Of a stretch of 15,105 nucleotides of DNA, positions 1 through 9,256 are shown piece after piece. The translations under genes were made by a program, and so were the position numbers. Under the pieces are notes generated by a model. It saw only the letters and a list, made by a program, of their open reading frames with translations. It did not search any database and had not been told where the DNA came from. Location: the NCBI GenBank assembly GCA_035524275.1, contig DATKPC010000118.1, forward strand, positions 1 through 15,105, in the 5' to 3' direction. Position 1 is the first letter of the stretch. Each line of letters starts with the position of its first letter. Origin of the DNA: DATKPC01 sp035524275. GTDB taxonomy: Bacteria > Pseudomonadota > Gammaproteobacteria > Burkholderiales > Burkholderiaceae_F.

Positions 1-26
1 CGGGAGAGGGGTGGGGGAGAGGGCCG
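1..26. repeat. Partial C/G-rich intergenic repeat arm (same family as 8003-8148)
   Basis: The first 26 bases read CGGGAGAGGGG, one T, then a G-run ending in AGAGGGCCG. They match, with about one substitution and one length difference, the right arm of the palindromic repeat at 8119-8146. The element is cut by the window edge, so the other arm is not visible. It lies immediately upstream of the ADP-ribosylglycohydrolase gene. Confidence 0.7.
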
Positions 27-46
27 CAACCCACTAGACTTTCCGG

Positions 47-1174
47 ATGTCCCATCCCTCGCCGCCCGCGCTGCCTCGGCTGTCGACGGACGCGGAGCTG
101 CGCGGCCGCTTCCGCGGTTGCCTGCTCGGCGGCGCCGTCGGCGATGCGCTGGGGGCCGCCGTCGAGTTCCTGACCGAAGAGCAGATCCACGCGCAGTTCG
201 GGCGCGGCGGCATTCGCGATTTCGCGCCGGCGTACGGTCGGATCGGGGCGATCACCGACGACACGCAGATGACGCTGTTCACGGCCGACGGCATGCTGCG
301 CGCCCACGTTCGCGCCGGCGGCGGCAGGCAGCCGCTGCAGGTCGCCGAGGTCATGTCGGCGGCGTACCAGCGCTGGCTCAAGGCGATCGGCCTGCCGCAT
401 CGCACGGACGCCCACGAGCGCGGCGCCGGCTGGCTCATGCAGCACGCCGACCTGCATCATCACCGCTCCCCGGGCCGGACCTGCGTCCCGTCGCTGATGG
501 CGCAGCAAAGCGCCGGCGAGGCGGCCCGCAACGAAAGCAAGGGCTGCGGCGGCGTGATGCGGATCGCGCCGGTCGGCATGTACTTCGCCGCGATGCGCGG
601 CGAAGCCGCGCCGCAGGCGGCATTCGATCGCGGCATCGAGGTCGCGGCGCTGACCCACGGGCATCCGTCAGGCCAGCTTCCGGCGGGATTCCTGGCGGCG
701 CTCGTCGCGTCGCTGCTGGGCGGCGCCGCGCTCGATGAAGCGGCGGAATCCGCCGCGCGACGGCTTCGCCATCGCCCGCATCACGAAGAGACGCTCGCGC
801 ACGTCGAGCAGGCGCGCGAACTGGCGCGGCGCCGTCCGCGCGACGCGGGCGCGTTGCGCGAGTTGGGCGCCGGCTGGTCGGCGCACGAGGCGCTCGCGAT
901 CGGACTGTACTGCGCGCTCGGCGCGATCGATTTCGAATCCGCGATCGTTCTTGCGGTGAACCACGGCGGCGACAGCGACTCGACGGGATCGATCACCGGG
1001 AACATCCTCGGTGCCCGCTGGGGCGCCGCGGCCATCCCGCCGCGCTGGCTCGAGCCGCTGGAGTTGCGCGACGCGATCGGCGCGATCGCGGACGATCTGG
1101 CCACCGTCGCGCAGTGGTCCTTCGACGATCCGCGCGAGCGCGAGTTCTACGCGGATCGCTATCCGGGTCACTGA
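47..1174 (+). CDS. ADP-ribosylglycohydrolase family protein
   Basis: Encodes 375 residues resembling the ADP-ribosylglycohydrolase (DraG/ARH) family, which removes ADP-ribose from proteins or small molecules using a two-metal (usually Mg) centre. Visible family motifs are GGAVGDALGAAVEF at about residues 28-41, the metal-binding TDDTQMT at 70-76, GCGGVMRIAPVG around 166-177, and NHGGDSDSTGS starting at N305, where D309, D311 and T313 would complete the metal site. Length is usual for the family and there is no signal peptide, so it should be cytoplasmic. The ATG at 47 has no clear Shine-Dalgarno sequence, so the exact start is uncertain, although the conserved core begins only about 20 residues in. 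The gene stands alone, with a repeat upstream and 240 nt before the next gene. The real substrate cannot be told from the sequence: paralogues act on ADP-ribosyl-arginine, dinitrogenase reductase and other targets. No nitrogenase gene or ADP-ribosyltransferase is nearby. Confidence 0.9.
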   Translation: MSHPSPPALPRLSTDAELRGRFRGCLLGGAVGDALGAAVEFLTEEQIHAQFGRGGIRDFAPAYGRIGAITDDTQMTLFTADGMLRAHVRAGGGRQPLQVAEVMSAAYQRWLKAIGLPHRTDAHERGAGWLMQHADLHHHRSPGRTCVPSLMAQQSAGEAARNESKGCGGVMRIAPVGMYFAAMRGEAAPQAAFDRGIEVAALTHGHPSGQLPAGFLAALVASLLGGAALDEAAESAARRLRHRPHHEETLAHVEQARELARRRPRDAGALRELGAGWSAHEALAIGLYCALGAIDFESAIVLAVNHGGDSDSTGSITGNILGARWGAAAIPPRWLEPLELRDAIGAIADDLATVAQWSFDDPREREFYADRYPGH

Positions 1175-1414
1175 CATCGCCGGCCGCGTCCGGTGTGCGG
1201 CGCATCATTACTTTCCGCGCCGTCGTGACAGAATCCGGGCGCGCCAAGCCCTAACGCGTAGCGCCTAAAGGCACACTCCGCACAGGGTTAGGCGACGCCC
1301 GCGAGTCCGATGGGGACCCCAGGACGACGGACGACGCGCGCGACGTCATAGAACACGAACAAGAACCACGGAGCGCAGCCGCGGCGCGGTCGCTTCGACA
1401 AGGAGACCTCGACC

Positions 1415-3007
1415 ATGCAGACACCGATCCGCGTGCGCCTCGGCCTGTGCGCGGCGCAGGCGCCCGCCCGGGAAATCGCCCTGGCACTCGCCACGGCGAT
1501 CGCCCTGGCGGGCTGCGGCGGCGGCAACAGTTCCACGTCCACCCCGAATTCGAGCAGCGCCCCGGGCGCCCTGGTCCAGAATCCGCCGCTGCGCATCGCG
1601 TCGCTGACGGCGACCGATTTCAACGCGCAGCTGGGCAGCACCGCGTCCGGACAGCAGTTGCTCGCCGTGACGGGGGCGCCGACCTGCGGCGTCGACTTCC
1701 ATTACATCGAGTACACGACGACGGGCGGCGCCGGGGAGTCGACCACGGCGACCGGCGCGCTGATGGTGCCGACCGGATCGGCGGCGCCGTGCACCGGCGC
1801 CCGTCCCATGCTGCTCTACGCGCACGGGACGTCGACGAGCCGCGCCTACAACATCGCCGACATCACGAACACGCAGAACACCGAGGGCGCGCTGATCGCC
1901 GCGATGTACGCGGCGCAGGGCTACATCGTCGTCGCCCCGAACTATGCCGGCTACGACGCCTCGCCGCTGCCCTACCATCCGTACCTCAATGCGAAGCAGC
2001 AGTCGGGCGAGATGATCAATGCGCTCGATGCGGCGCGCCAGGCGCTGGGGCATATTCCCGCCGCCGCGACGATCGATTCCGGCAAGCTCTTCATCACCGG
2101 CTACTCGCAGGGCGGACACGTCGCGATGGCGACGCACCGCGCGATGCAGGCGGCCGGCCGCACGGTGACGGCCTCCGCGCCGATGTCGGGGCCGTACGCG
2201 CTTGCCGCGCTCGGCGACGCGGTGTTCTACGGCGACGTCAACCTCGGCTCGACCGTATTCACGCCGTTGCTCACGACGAGCTACCAGAAGGCCTACGGCA
2301 ACATCTACGCCGCGACGACGGACGTCTACGAAACGACGTATGCGTCCGGGATCGAATCGCTGCTGCCGAGCACGACGCCGATCGCGACGCTCTTCGCGAC
2401 GAACAAGCTGCCGCAGACGGCGCTGTTCAACAGCACGCCGCCCGCCGCGGCGTTCGCCTCGATCACGCCGCCGACGACGCCGGCCGCCGAGGCGGCCCTG
2501 TTCGCGCTCGGCTTCGGGACGAACAACCTCGTCACCAACAACTATCGCCTCGCCTACCTGGCCGACGCGCAGGCGAATCCCGACGGCGCCGTGCCGACCG
2601 TCACGTCGGGCGCTCCCGCCACGTCGCCCGGAAACGCGCTGCGGCAGGCGTTCAAGGCCAACGACCTGCGCGGGTGGACGCCGACCGCGCCGGTCCTGCT
2701 GTGCGGCGGCAATGCGGATCCGACGGTCTTCTACGCCGTCAACACCGGGATCATGCAGCAGCTCTGGTCGGCGCTGCCGGCGGGCCTCGCCACGACGCTC
2801 GACGTCGATTCGGCCGTGAGTGGCGCGACGGATCCGTTCGCGGCCGCGAAGCTCGGCTTCGCCCAGGCGAAGTCGGCCACGGCACAAGCCGCCGTCGCGG
2901 CCGGCGCCACGGACGGCGGCGCTTCCGCCGTCGTCCAGGCGTACCACGGCACGCTCGTGCCGCCGTTCTGCAACGCAGCCGCGCGCGGCTTCTTCAGCCA
3001 GTTCTGA
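1415..3007 (+). CDS. Lipoprotein alpha/beta hydrolase, secretory-lipase type
   Basis: Encodes 530 residues. The N-terminus has a hydrophobic segment ending in the lipobox LAGC, with C34 as the lipidated cysteine, followed by a Gly/Ser/Asn-rich tether, so the mature protein is probably a membrane-anchored lipoprotein. The catalytic domain is an alpha/beta hydrolase: an oxyanion-type HGTS at H137, the nucleophile elbow GYSQGG with S231, and plausible acid and base residues D435 (GGNADPTVFY) and H511 (AYHGT). The overall pattern resembles secretory lipases that cleave ester bonds in lipids or polyesters. A good ribosome site, AAGGAGA, lies at 1400-1406 ahead of the ATG. The gene is followed after 17 nt by an OmpW-like gene, suggesting an operon. 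The substrate is inferred: esterase, triacylglycerol lipase or another acyl hydrolase all remain possible. The triad is read by eye and not modelled. Confidence 0.82.
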   Translation: MQTPIRVRLGLCAAQAPAREIALALATAIALAGCGGGNSSTSTPNSSSAPGALVQNPPLRIASLTATDFNAQLGSTASGQQLLAVTGAPTCGVDFHYIEYTTTGGAGESTTATGALMVPTGSAAPCTGARPMLLYAHGTSTSRAYNIADITNTQNTEGALIAAMYAAQGYIVVAPNYAGYDASPLPYHPYLNAKQQSGEMINALDAARQALGHIPAAATIDSGKLFITGYSQGGHVAMATHRAMQAAGRTVTASAPMSGPYALAALGDAVFYGDVNLGSTVFTPLLTTSYQKAYGNIYAATTDVYETTYASGIESLLPSTTPIATLFATNKLPQTALFNSTPPAAAFASITPPTTPAAEAALFALGFGTNNLVTNNYRLAYLADAQANPDGAVPTVTSGAPATSPGNALRQAFKANDLRGWTPTAPVLLCGGNADPTVFYAVNTGIMQQLWSALPAGLATTLDVDSAVSGATDPFAAAKLGFAQAKSATAQAAVAAGATDGGASAVVQAYHGTLVPPFCNAAARGFFSQF

Positions 3008-3024
3008 ACCCGGAGCAGCCCGAC

Positions 3025-3723
3025 ATGCACACGACCACGAGCATCTCGCTGCGGATCGCGGCGGCCGCAGGCGCCGCGATGGCGCTGCAGGTCCCGGCGG
3101 CGCACGCGCAGGACAACGCCTTGCGCCTCGGCCTCTACGACGTCTTCTACCACGTCAAGGCGTCCGACGTGTCCGGCCCGTTCGTGCCCGCCGGCGTCAA
3201 CCTCGACGTGAAGAACCTGACGACGACCTACTTTGCCTACACGCGCGACTTCGGAACCGCGCTGCAGCTCGAAATCGCCGCCGGCTGGCCGCCGAAGGCC
3301 GAGACGGTCGGCAAGGGGCCGGCGACGCTCGGCTCGGTGCCGTACGACGGCCAGGTCGTCGCGACGTCGAAATGGTTCTCGCCGACCGTGCTGCTGAACT
3401 ATCGCTTCCTCGATGCGGCGTCGGCCGTCAGGCCCTACGTCGGGATCGGCGTGAACTACACGCACTTCTTCGCGCGCAACGCGACGGCGGCCGGCCAGGC
3501 GGCGTTCGGCGGGCCGACGTCGATCTCTCTCAGCGACTCGATCGGCCCGGCCGCGACGCTCGGCTTGACCTGGCGCGTGCAGGGCCCATGGACGATCAAC
3601 GCGTCCTACTCGATGTCGAAGGTGAAGAGCAACCTCAGCGCGGATACCGCGGGCATCGTGCGGACGACGTCGATCAACTTCAACCCGTCGGTGCTCGTGG
3701 TCTCCGGGGGCTATTCGTTCTGA
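3025..3723 (+). CDS. OmpW family outer-membrane protein
   Basis: Encodes 232 residues. A signal peptide ends near AHAQD (about residues 26-30), and the mature chain is made of alternating beta-strand segments ending in Tyr-Ser-Phe, the C-terminal aromatic typical of proteins inserted by the BAM machinery. The stretch with KWFSPTVLLNYRF and RPYVGIGVNYTHFF matches the conserved core of OmpW, an eight-stranded barrel with a lateral opening that lets small hydrophobic compounds cross the outer membrane. The ATG at 3025 was chosen because it is preceded by GGAG at 3012-3015, 9 nt away, and gives a complete signal peptide. The same frame stays open upstream through the hydrolase gene, but that part is a shadow. 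It follows the lipoprotein hydrolase by 17 nt and is likely co-transcribed, which would fit release and uptake of hydrophobic products. The ligand is unknown. Confidence 0.88.
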   Translation: MHTTTSISLRIAAAAGAAMALQVPAAHAQDNALRLGLYDVFYHVKASDVSGPFVPAGVNLDVKNLTTTYFAYTRDFGTALQLEIAAGWPPKAETVGKGPATLGSVPYDGQVVATSKWFSPTVLLNYRFLDAASAVRPYVGIGVNYTHFFARNATAAGQAAFGGPTSISLSDSIGPAATLGLTWRVQGPWTINASYSMSKVKSNLSADTAGIVRTTSINFNPSVLVVSGGYSF

Positions 3724-3727
3724 CGCC

Positions 3728-3754
3728 GCCGCCGGCAGGATCGATGCCGGCGGC
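3728..3754. terminator. Hairpin between convergent genes, possible bidirectional terminator
   Basis: A perfect 10-bp inverted repeat, GCCGCCGGCA and TGCCGGCGGC, has a 7-nt loop (3738-3744). It begins 4 nt after the OmpW stop and ends 10 nt before the stop of the convergent cytochrome c gene. There is no T-run on either side, so if it terminates transcription it is not a classical intrinsic terminator. It may instead protect 3' ends. Confidence 0.6.
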
Positions 3755-3763
3755 CCGCGAGCG

Positions 3764-4144
3764 CTAGGGCAACTTCAGGATCCATCCGACGAGGGCCTTG
3801 GCGTCCGCCTCGCTGATCGCCACCGCGTTCGGCGGCATCGCGAAGCCGCTCACCTTGTCCTTCCAGTGGGCGTAGTACGGATTGCTTCCCTGCAGCACCG
3901 TCTTCACGAGCTTGTCCTGCGCGTCGCTCTGACCGCGATAGCGCTTCGCGACGTCCTGCCAGGGCGGGCCGATCGGCTTGCCGCCGTCGGGGCCGGGCTT
4001 GCCGGCTTCGACGGTGTGGCACGCGACGCAACCGCTGCGCGCCGCGAGCGTGCGCATCGCGAGGTCCTTGGAATCGTCAGCGCGCGCGGCCGCGCACGCG
4101 AGGACGAGCGTCGCCACGGCGAGCGCGGCGGGTAGGTTCTTCAT
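3764..4144 (-). CDS. Class I cytochrome c (c551/c552 type)
   Basis: Encodes 126 residues: a signal peptide (hydrophobic to about residue 20, cleavage near ARA-DD), then one haem-binding site CVACH with C39, C42 and H43. The likely sixth ligand is M103 in FAMPPN near the C-terminus. This is the layout of small periplasmic class I cytochromes c of the c551 group, which carry single electrons between dehydrogenases and terminal oxidases or reductases. A ribosome site GGAG lies about 9 nt before the ATG. It is the third gene of the minus-strand operon behind the PedF-type cytochrome and the binding protein, 51 nt downstream of the latter. It is therefore a good candidate for passing electrons from the PQQ alcohol dehydrogenase, directly or via PedF, to an oxidase. 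That role is inferred from position. Confidence 0.88.
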   Translation of the reverse strand: MKNLPAALAVATLVLACAAARADDSKDLAMRTLAARSGCVACHTVEAGKPGPDGGKPIGPPWQDVAKRYRGQSDAQDKLVKTVLQGSNPYYAHWKDKVSGFAMPPNAVAISEADAKALVGWILKLP

Positions 4145-4195
4145 CGTCGTATCTCCGCAAGTTGAGGAATGTGGGCCGGCCGCGCGTCGCGCGGC

Positions 4196-5065
4196 TCACG
4201 GATGCGTGTAGGTGACACCATGCTGCGCGAAGATCCGCGCCAGCGTGCCGTCGCGCGTGACGCCGTCGAGCGCCTCCTGCAAGGCGCGCTCCAGGTCATG
4301 GCTGTCGCTGCGAACCGCCAGGCCGGCGACCCAGCCGGCGGGCGGCAATCCGGGCCATGTGGCATCGACGTAGCGGTACCGCTGGCCGATCCCGAGCCCG
4401 GCTTCCAGTTCCGAGCGCGCCGCGAGGATCGCCGCGGCGCGGCCCGACTTCACCGCCGCGATCGCCGCCTCGACGCCGTGCGAGATCACGACGCGGTCGC
4501 GATAGCGCCCGCCGTCGGCGCCGAGGATCACCTGCGCCGACAGCGAGTCGCCGTCGACGGCGACCGGCTCCTGCGCCAGGATGTCCGGGCCCTTCCAGTC
4601 GCTGATGCGCTCGCTGTCGATCGCGAGCTTGATCGATTCGCGATAGTACGGGCCGAAGATCGACACCTTGTCGTTGCGCGTCTGCAGGACCCGGTCGACC
4701 GGCACGTGCATCATCACGTCGGCCGGGCCGTAGCCGAGGTAGTGGCCCTTCCACACCATGTTGCGCAGGTCGTCGCCGAGTTCCTCGCCGGCATCGAACG
4801 GCAGCACCTCGGCGCGCACGCCGAGCCGCTCGGCCAACGCGTTCGCGAGTTCGATGTCGATGCCCTTGCCGTCCTCGGAGAACGGGAAGAAATCCTTGTA
4901 GACGGCGACCTTGATCGTGCCGCGGGCGTGGATCCGGTCCAGGTCGGCGTCCGCGCGCGCGACGTTCGACGCCGTCGCCATCAGTGCCGCGAGCAGGACG
5001 GCCAACGACCGGAGCCAGCGGGCGACGGGCGGGCGGGCCGGGGCGACCGGGGCGATCGCCATCAT
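4196..5065 (-). CDS. Quinoprotein dehydrogenase-associated periplasmic substrate-binding protein
   Basis: Encodes 289 residues. A hydrophobic signal peptide runs to about residue 38 (NVARADA). It is followed by a type II periplasmic binding fold like amino-acid ABC binding proteins: TIKVAVYKDFFPFS, then GKGIDIELANALAERLG, and later GPYYRESIKLAI. The region KGHYLGYGPADVMMHVPVDRVLQTRND is typical of the subgroup found next to quinoprotein dehydrogenases (MoxJ/XoxJ and the product beside pedF in Pseudomonas). No ABC permease or ATPase accompanies it, as in those clusters, where the protein is thought to help maturation or function of the dehydrogenase rather than transport; XoxJ is the best-known case. 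The start was set at 5065 because its ATG overlaps the upstream pedF stop (ATGA), which implies translational coupling. The frame is open further upstream but that part overlaps pedF. Confidence 0.88.
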   Translation of the reverse strand: MMAIAPVAPARPPVARWLRSLAVLLAALMATASNVARADADLDRIHARGTIKVAVYKDFFPFSEDGKGIDIELANALAERLGVRAEVLPFDAGEELGDDLRNMVWKGHYLGYGPADVMMHVPVDRVLQTRNDKVSIFGPYYRESIKLAIDSERISDWKGPDILAQEPVAVDGDSLSAQVILGADGGRYRDRVVISHGVEAAIAAVKSGRAAAILAARSELEAGLGIGQRYRYVDATWPGLPPAGWVAGLAVRSDSHDLERALQEALDGVTRDGTLARIFAQHGVTYTHP

Positions 5066-5574
5066 TCGTCCTTGACGCGACGCGTCTCGAGATACGCCTT
5101 GATCGACCACATCGCTTCCTGGTTCAGGATGCCCTCGAAAGGCGGCATGTAGATCGCGCCGTTGCGGACCTTGCCATGGCGGATCGACGTCAGGAAGTAC
5201 TGGTCGGTGTCGCGGTAGCACGCGAGCTTCTTGTCTTCGGCGGTGAGATCCATGCAATCGCGGTCGAGGCGGCGGAGGTCGGGGGCGATGCCGCCGGAAA
5301 TCGCTTCGAGCCCATGGCAGCGGGCGCAATTCTGGTTGAACGCCGAGGTGCCGATCTTGATGGCCGTCATGTTGCCTCGATACGGGTTCTCGTCGCGCCA
5401 CGGCTCGCCGAGCGGCGGCAATTCGTGCGTGTCGACGGCCTGCGGCGTGACGTCGCCGTGCGCGCTTGCCGGCGTCCACAGCGGCGTGGCCAGCACGAAC
5501 GCGGTGATCGCGGCCAGCGCACGGCGATAGGCCGGTCGCTGCCGCCGGCTGCGGATGGAATGCTTGCCTTTCAT
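5062..5574 (-). CDS. pedF: Cytochrome c-550, PedF family
   Basis: Encodes 170 residues. After a basic N-terminus and a hydrophobic export signal (about residues 18-38, ending ASA-HG) the protein has one haem site, CARCH, with C83, C86 and H87. The following GLEAISGGIAPDLRRLD, the paired extra cysteines C107 and C119, and YMPP with the likely axial M143 are the pattern of PedF, the cytochrome c550 encoded with PQQ ethanol dehydrogenases. Its expected job is to accept electrons from the dehydrogenase in the periplasm. The ATG at 5574 is preferred over an in-frame ATG at 5601 because TGGGGA precedes the former and nothing resembling a ribosome site precedes the latter. It is the first gene of its operon, with a sigma-54 promoter at 5646-5660, and overlaps the next gene by 4 nt. 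The cognate dehydrogenase is 6 kb away in this window, on the other side of the regulator. Confidence 0.87.
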   Translation of the reverse strand: MKGKHSIRSRRQRPAYRRALAAITAFVLATPLWTPASAHGDVTPQAVDTHELPPLGEPWRDENPYRGNMTAIKIGTSAFNQNCARCHGLEAISGGIAPDLRRLDRDCMDLTAEDKKLACYRDTDQYFLTSIRHGKVRNGAIYMPPFEGILNQEAMWSIKAYLETRRVKDE

Positions 5575-5645
5575 CGGAATCCCCAATCGTTCGTTGTTCA
5601 TTCGGATCGCAGAAGTCGGTCGGAAGCTGCGGACAGGACCCGAGC

Positions 5646-5660
5646 GCAAGGCATGTGCCA
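5646..5660 (-). promoter_or_regulatory. Sigma-54 (-24/-12) promoter of the pedF operon
   Basis: Reading the minus strand from 5660 to 5646 gives TGGCACATGCCTTGC, which matches the sigma-54 consensus TGGCAC-R-N4-TTGC at every fixed position. The -24 GG and -12 GC are correctly spaced. The expected transcription start is near 5634, giving a leader of about 60 nt before the pedF ATG at 5574. A sigma-54-dependent activator is encoded divergently next door. Confidence 0.88.
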
Positions 5661-5717
5661 TGTCCAAATGACGGCTTTCGGCCCGCATTTGCCGCCAAGA
5701 TCGCGCGCCCACGACAC

Positions 5718-5768
5718 GTCCCGATCCAGCCGGAAACAATGACTGTCCCGATTTGACACAATCCCGAT
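5718..5768. promoter_or_regulatory. Candidate enhancer (upstream activating sequence) for the sigma-54 activator
   Basis: This stretch holds TGTC-N7-GACA at 5744-5758 and three copies of TCCCGAT at 5719, 5746 and 5762. On the minus strand it contains TGTGTCA (5760-5754) followed two bases later by TCGGG. A near-identical arrangement, TGTGTCA then one base then TCGGG, occurs upstream of the alcohol dehydrogenase promoter. Its centre is about 115 bp upstream of the predicted pedF start, a usual place for activator sites at sigma-54 promoters. Binding by the adjacent regulator is inferred. Confidence 0.5.
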
Positions 5769-5805
5769 CGAGGTCCTTGATGGCCCGTCGGCATCCAGGC
5801 AAACT

Positions 5806-5822
5806 GATTCATATTTAATAGC
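5806..5822 (+). promoter_or_regulatory. AT-rich patch, possible -10 region for the regulator gene
   Basis: TGATTCATATTTAATAG is the most AT-rich stretch between the divergent genes and includes TATTTA at 5812-5817, about 45 nt before the regulator ATG. No convincing -35 hexamer is found 16-18 bp upstream, so this is only a weak promoter candidate. Confidence 0.25.
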
Positions 5823-5864
5823 GCTGGAACCACGATTCCGGCGCGGCGCAGCAAAGGAGACGAC

Positions 5865-7982
<2,118 letters not shown>

Positions 7983-8002
7983 GACCGGCGCGGTCGACTG
8001 TT

Positions 8003-8148
8003 CACCGGCCCTCTCCCCCCGCCCCTCTCCCGCTACGCGGGCGAGGGGAGTCACGGCGTCAGCCGTTGAGGGGATGTACGCCTAGCCGACGCTAAGGCTC
8101 CCCTCTCCCGCTACGTAGCGGGAGAGGGGCGGGGGGAGAGGGCCGGTG
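8003..8148. repeat. Long palindromic intergenic repeat between convergent genes
   Basis: Perfect 35-bp inverted arms lie at 8003-8037 and 8114-8148, made of CCGGCCCTCTCCCC-type sequence, around a 76-bp centre. The right side also contains a separate perfect 30-bp palindrome at 8100-8129 (CCCCTCTCCCGCTAC and its complement, no loop). The element fills nearly all of the 215 bp between the regulator stop and the apbE stop, and a related arm sits at the left edge of the window. It resembles dispersed REP- or MITE-like intergenic elements and could act as a bidirectional transcription stop. No transposase is associated. Confidence 0.8.
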
Positions 8149-8197
8149 TCAAGAGCGCCCGCCTGGAGAGACCCGGCGAGCCGTCGGGCGCGCCGCC

Positions 8198-9256
8198 TCA
8201 GGTCGCCACGACCGGCATCCCGGGCGTCGCGAAGAGCTTCATCGACTTGTCGATCCACACCGCATCGCTGCCCGGGTAGCGCGCGAGCAGGCGCCGTCCG
8301 GCCTCGGCGTCGAGCACCATCAGCGCCGTCGCCAGCCCGTCGGCGATCATCCCGCTGCGCGCGGCCACCGCGACGCTGCTGAACGAAGGCGGCGACCGCC
8401 CGGTGCGCGGATCCAGCACGTGGTGGTGGCGGAAGTCCGCGCTGAACCTCGTTGCGTAGTCCCCCGACGTCGCGAGGAATCGCCCGTCCATCCGGATCGT
8501 CGCGATCATCCGCCGCGCGTCGCGCGGATGCTGCAGGCCGAGCGTCCACGGCTGGTGATGCGGATTGCTGCCGGCCGCGCCGAACTCGCCGGTATCGACG
8601 AGGGCATCGCGGATGCCCGCCGCCGCGAGGATCGCGGTCGCGACGTCGCTCGCATAGCCCTGCGCGATGCCGTTCAGCGTGACCGCGGTGCCACGGCGCA
8701 ATCGGACGCGGTCGCCGTCGAGCGCCACCGCGCCGGCGCCGACACGCCGCCGGGCCGCGGCAATCTCGGCGCCGGACGGCAACGCGCCCTCGGCGGCGCG
8801 GCGCGCGAACGCGTCCCACAGCGGCTGGACCGTGACGTCGAAGGCGCCGTCGGAGAGGGCGGCGAGTTGCGCCGCGAACTGCAGGTTGCGCAATACGTGC
8901 GGATCGGCGCCGTCGAGCCCGCCGTCGCGATTCAAGCAGCTCAACTGGCTGTCGTCGCGATGCAGGCTCATCAGCGCATCGATGCGCTGCGTCGCTGCGA
9001 GCGCCTCGTCGATCGCGGCGCGCGCTTTCGCGACGTCGGCATCGACCGCGGCGACGCTGACCGTCGTCCCGAACGCGGTGGCCGCGCCACGGACCAGCGC
9101 CTGGCCGTCGCCGAGGCGAGACGCCTCGCCGTGGCTGCCACCGCCGACGAGGGCCTGCCACAGTGCCGCGGACGCGACGCCGGTCCGAGCGAAGGCGCCT
9201 CCTGCGATCGCCCCGCCGGCGAGCGCGGCCGATACGATACGTCGACGCGGGTTCAT
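8198..9256 (-). CDS. apbE: FAD:protein FMN transferase (ApbE family)
   Basis: Encodes 352 residues of the ApbE family, which moves FMN from FAD onto a threonine of target proteins, chiefly subunits of Rnf, Nqr and NosR, on the periplasmic side. Visible motifs are SLHRDDSQLSCLN (97-109), LSDGAFDVTVQPLW (134-147), GIAQGYASD (196-204), LATSGDY (261-267), HHVLDPRTGRSP (278-289) and the metal-site ADGLATAL (305-312). The usual Gly-Gly-Glu is Thr-Gly-Glu (222-224). The N-terminus, with PRRRIVSAALAGG and a hydrophobic stretch, looks like a Tat-type export signal, fitting a periplasmic location. The ATG at 9256 overlaps the stop of the upstream NosR-like gene (ATGA), so the two are translationally coupled. 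That NosR-like protein carries an FMN-binding domain and is the obvious substrate. It is the last gene of the alcohol dehydrogenase operon and is followed by the palindromic repeat. Confidence 0.92.
   Translation of the reverse strand: MNPRRRIVSAALAGGAIAGGAFARTGVASAALWQALVGGGSHGEASRLGDGQALVRGAATAFGTTVSVAAVDADVAKARAAIDEALAATQRIDALMSLHRDDSQLSCLNRDGGLDGADPHVLRNLQFAAQLAALSDGAFDVTVQPLWDAFARRAAEGALPSGAEIAAARRRVGAGAVALDGDRVRLRRGTAVTLNGIAQGYASDVATAILAAAGIRDALVDTGEFGAAGSNPHHQPWTLGLQHPRDARRMIATIRMDGRFLATSGDYATRFSADFRHHHVLDPRTGRSPPSFSSVAVAARSGMIADGLATALMVLDAEAGRRLLARYPGSDAVWIDKSMKLFATPGMPVVAT

Noticed and set aside
1270..1284. GGCACACTCCGCAC as a sigma-54 promoter for the lipase operon
   Set aside because: The GG and GC are two bases too close together for a -24/-12 promoter and the TTGC box is absent.
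1175..1414. Promoter or small RNA in the 240-nt gap before the lipase gene, including CCTAAC (1250) and GTTAGG (1287) inverted repeat
   Set aside because: The stem is only six base pairs with a loop of about 30 nt, and no convincing -35/-10 pair is visible. Nothing beyond the lipase ribosome site can be supported.
1447..3024. Upstream extension of the OmpW frame through the lipase gene (a 758-residue fusion)
   Set aside because: The extension is low-complexity Arg/Ala-rich sequence in the wrong frame of a clear lipoprotein hydrolase. A ribosome site and signal peptide support an OmpW start at 3025.
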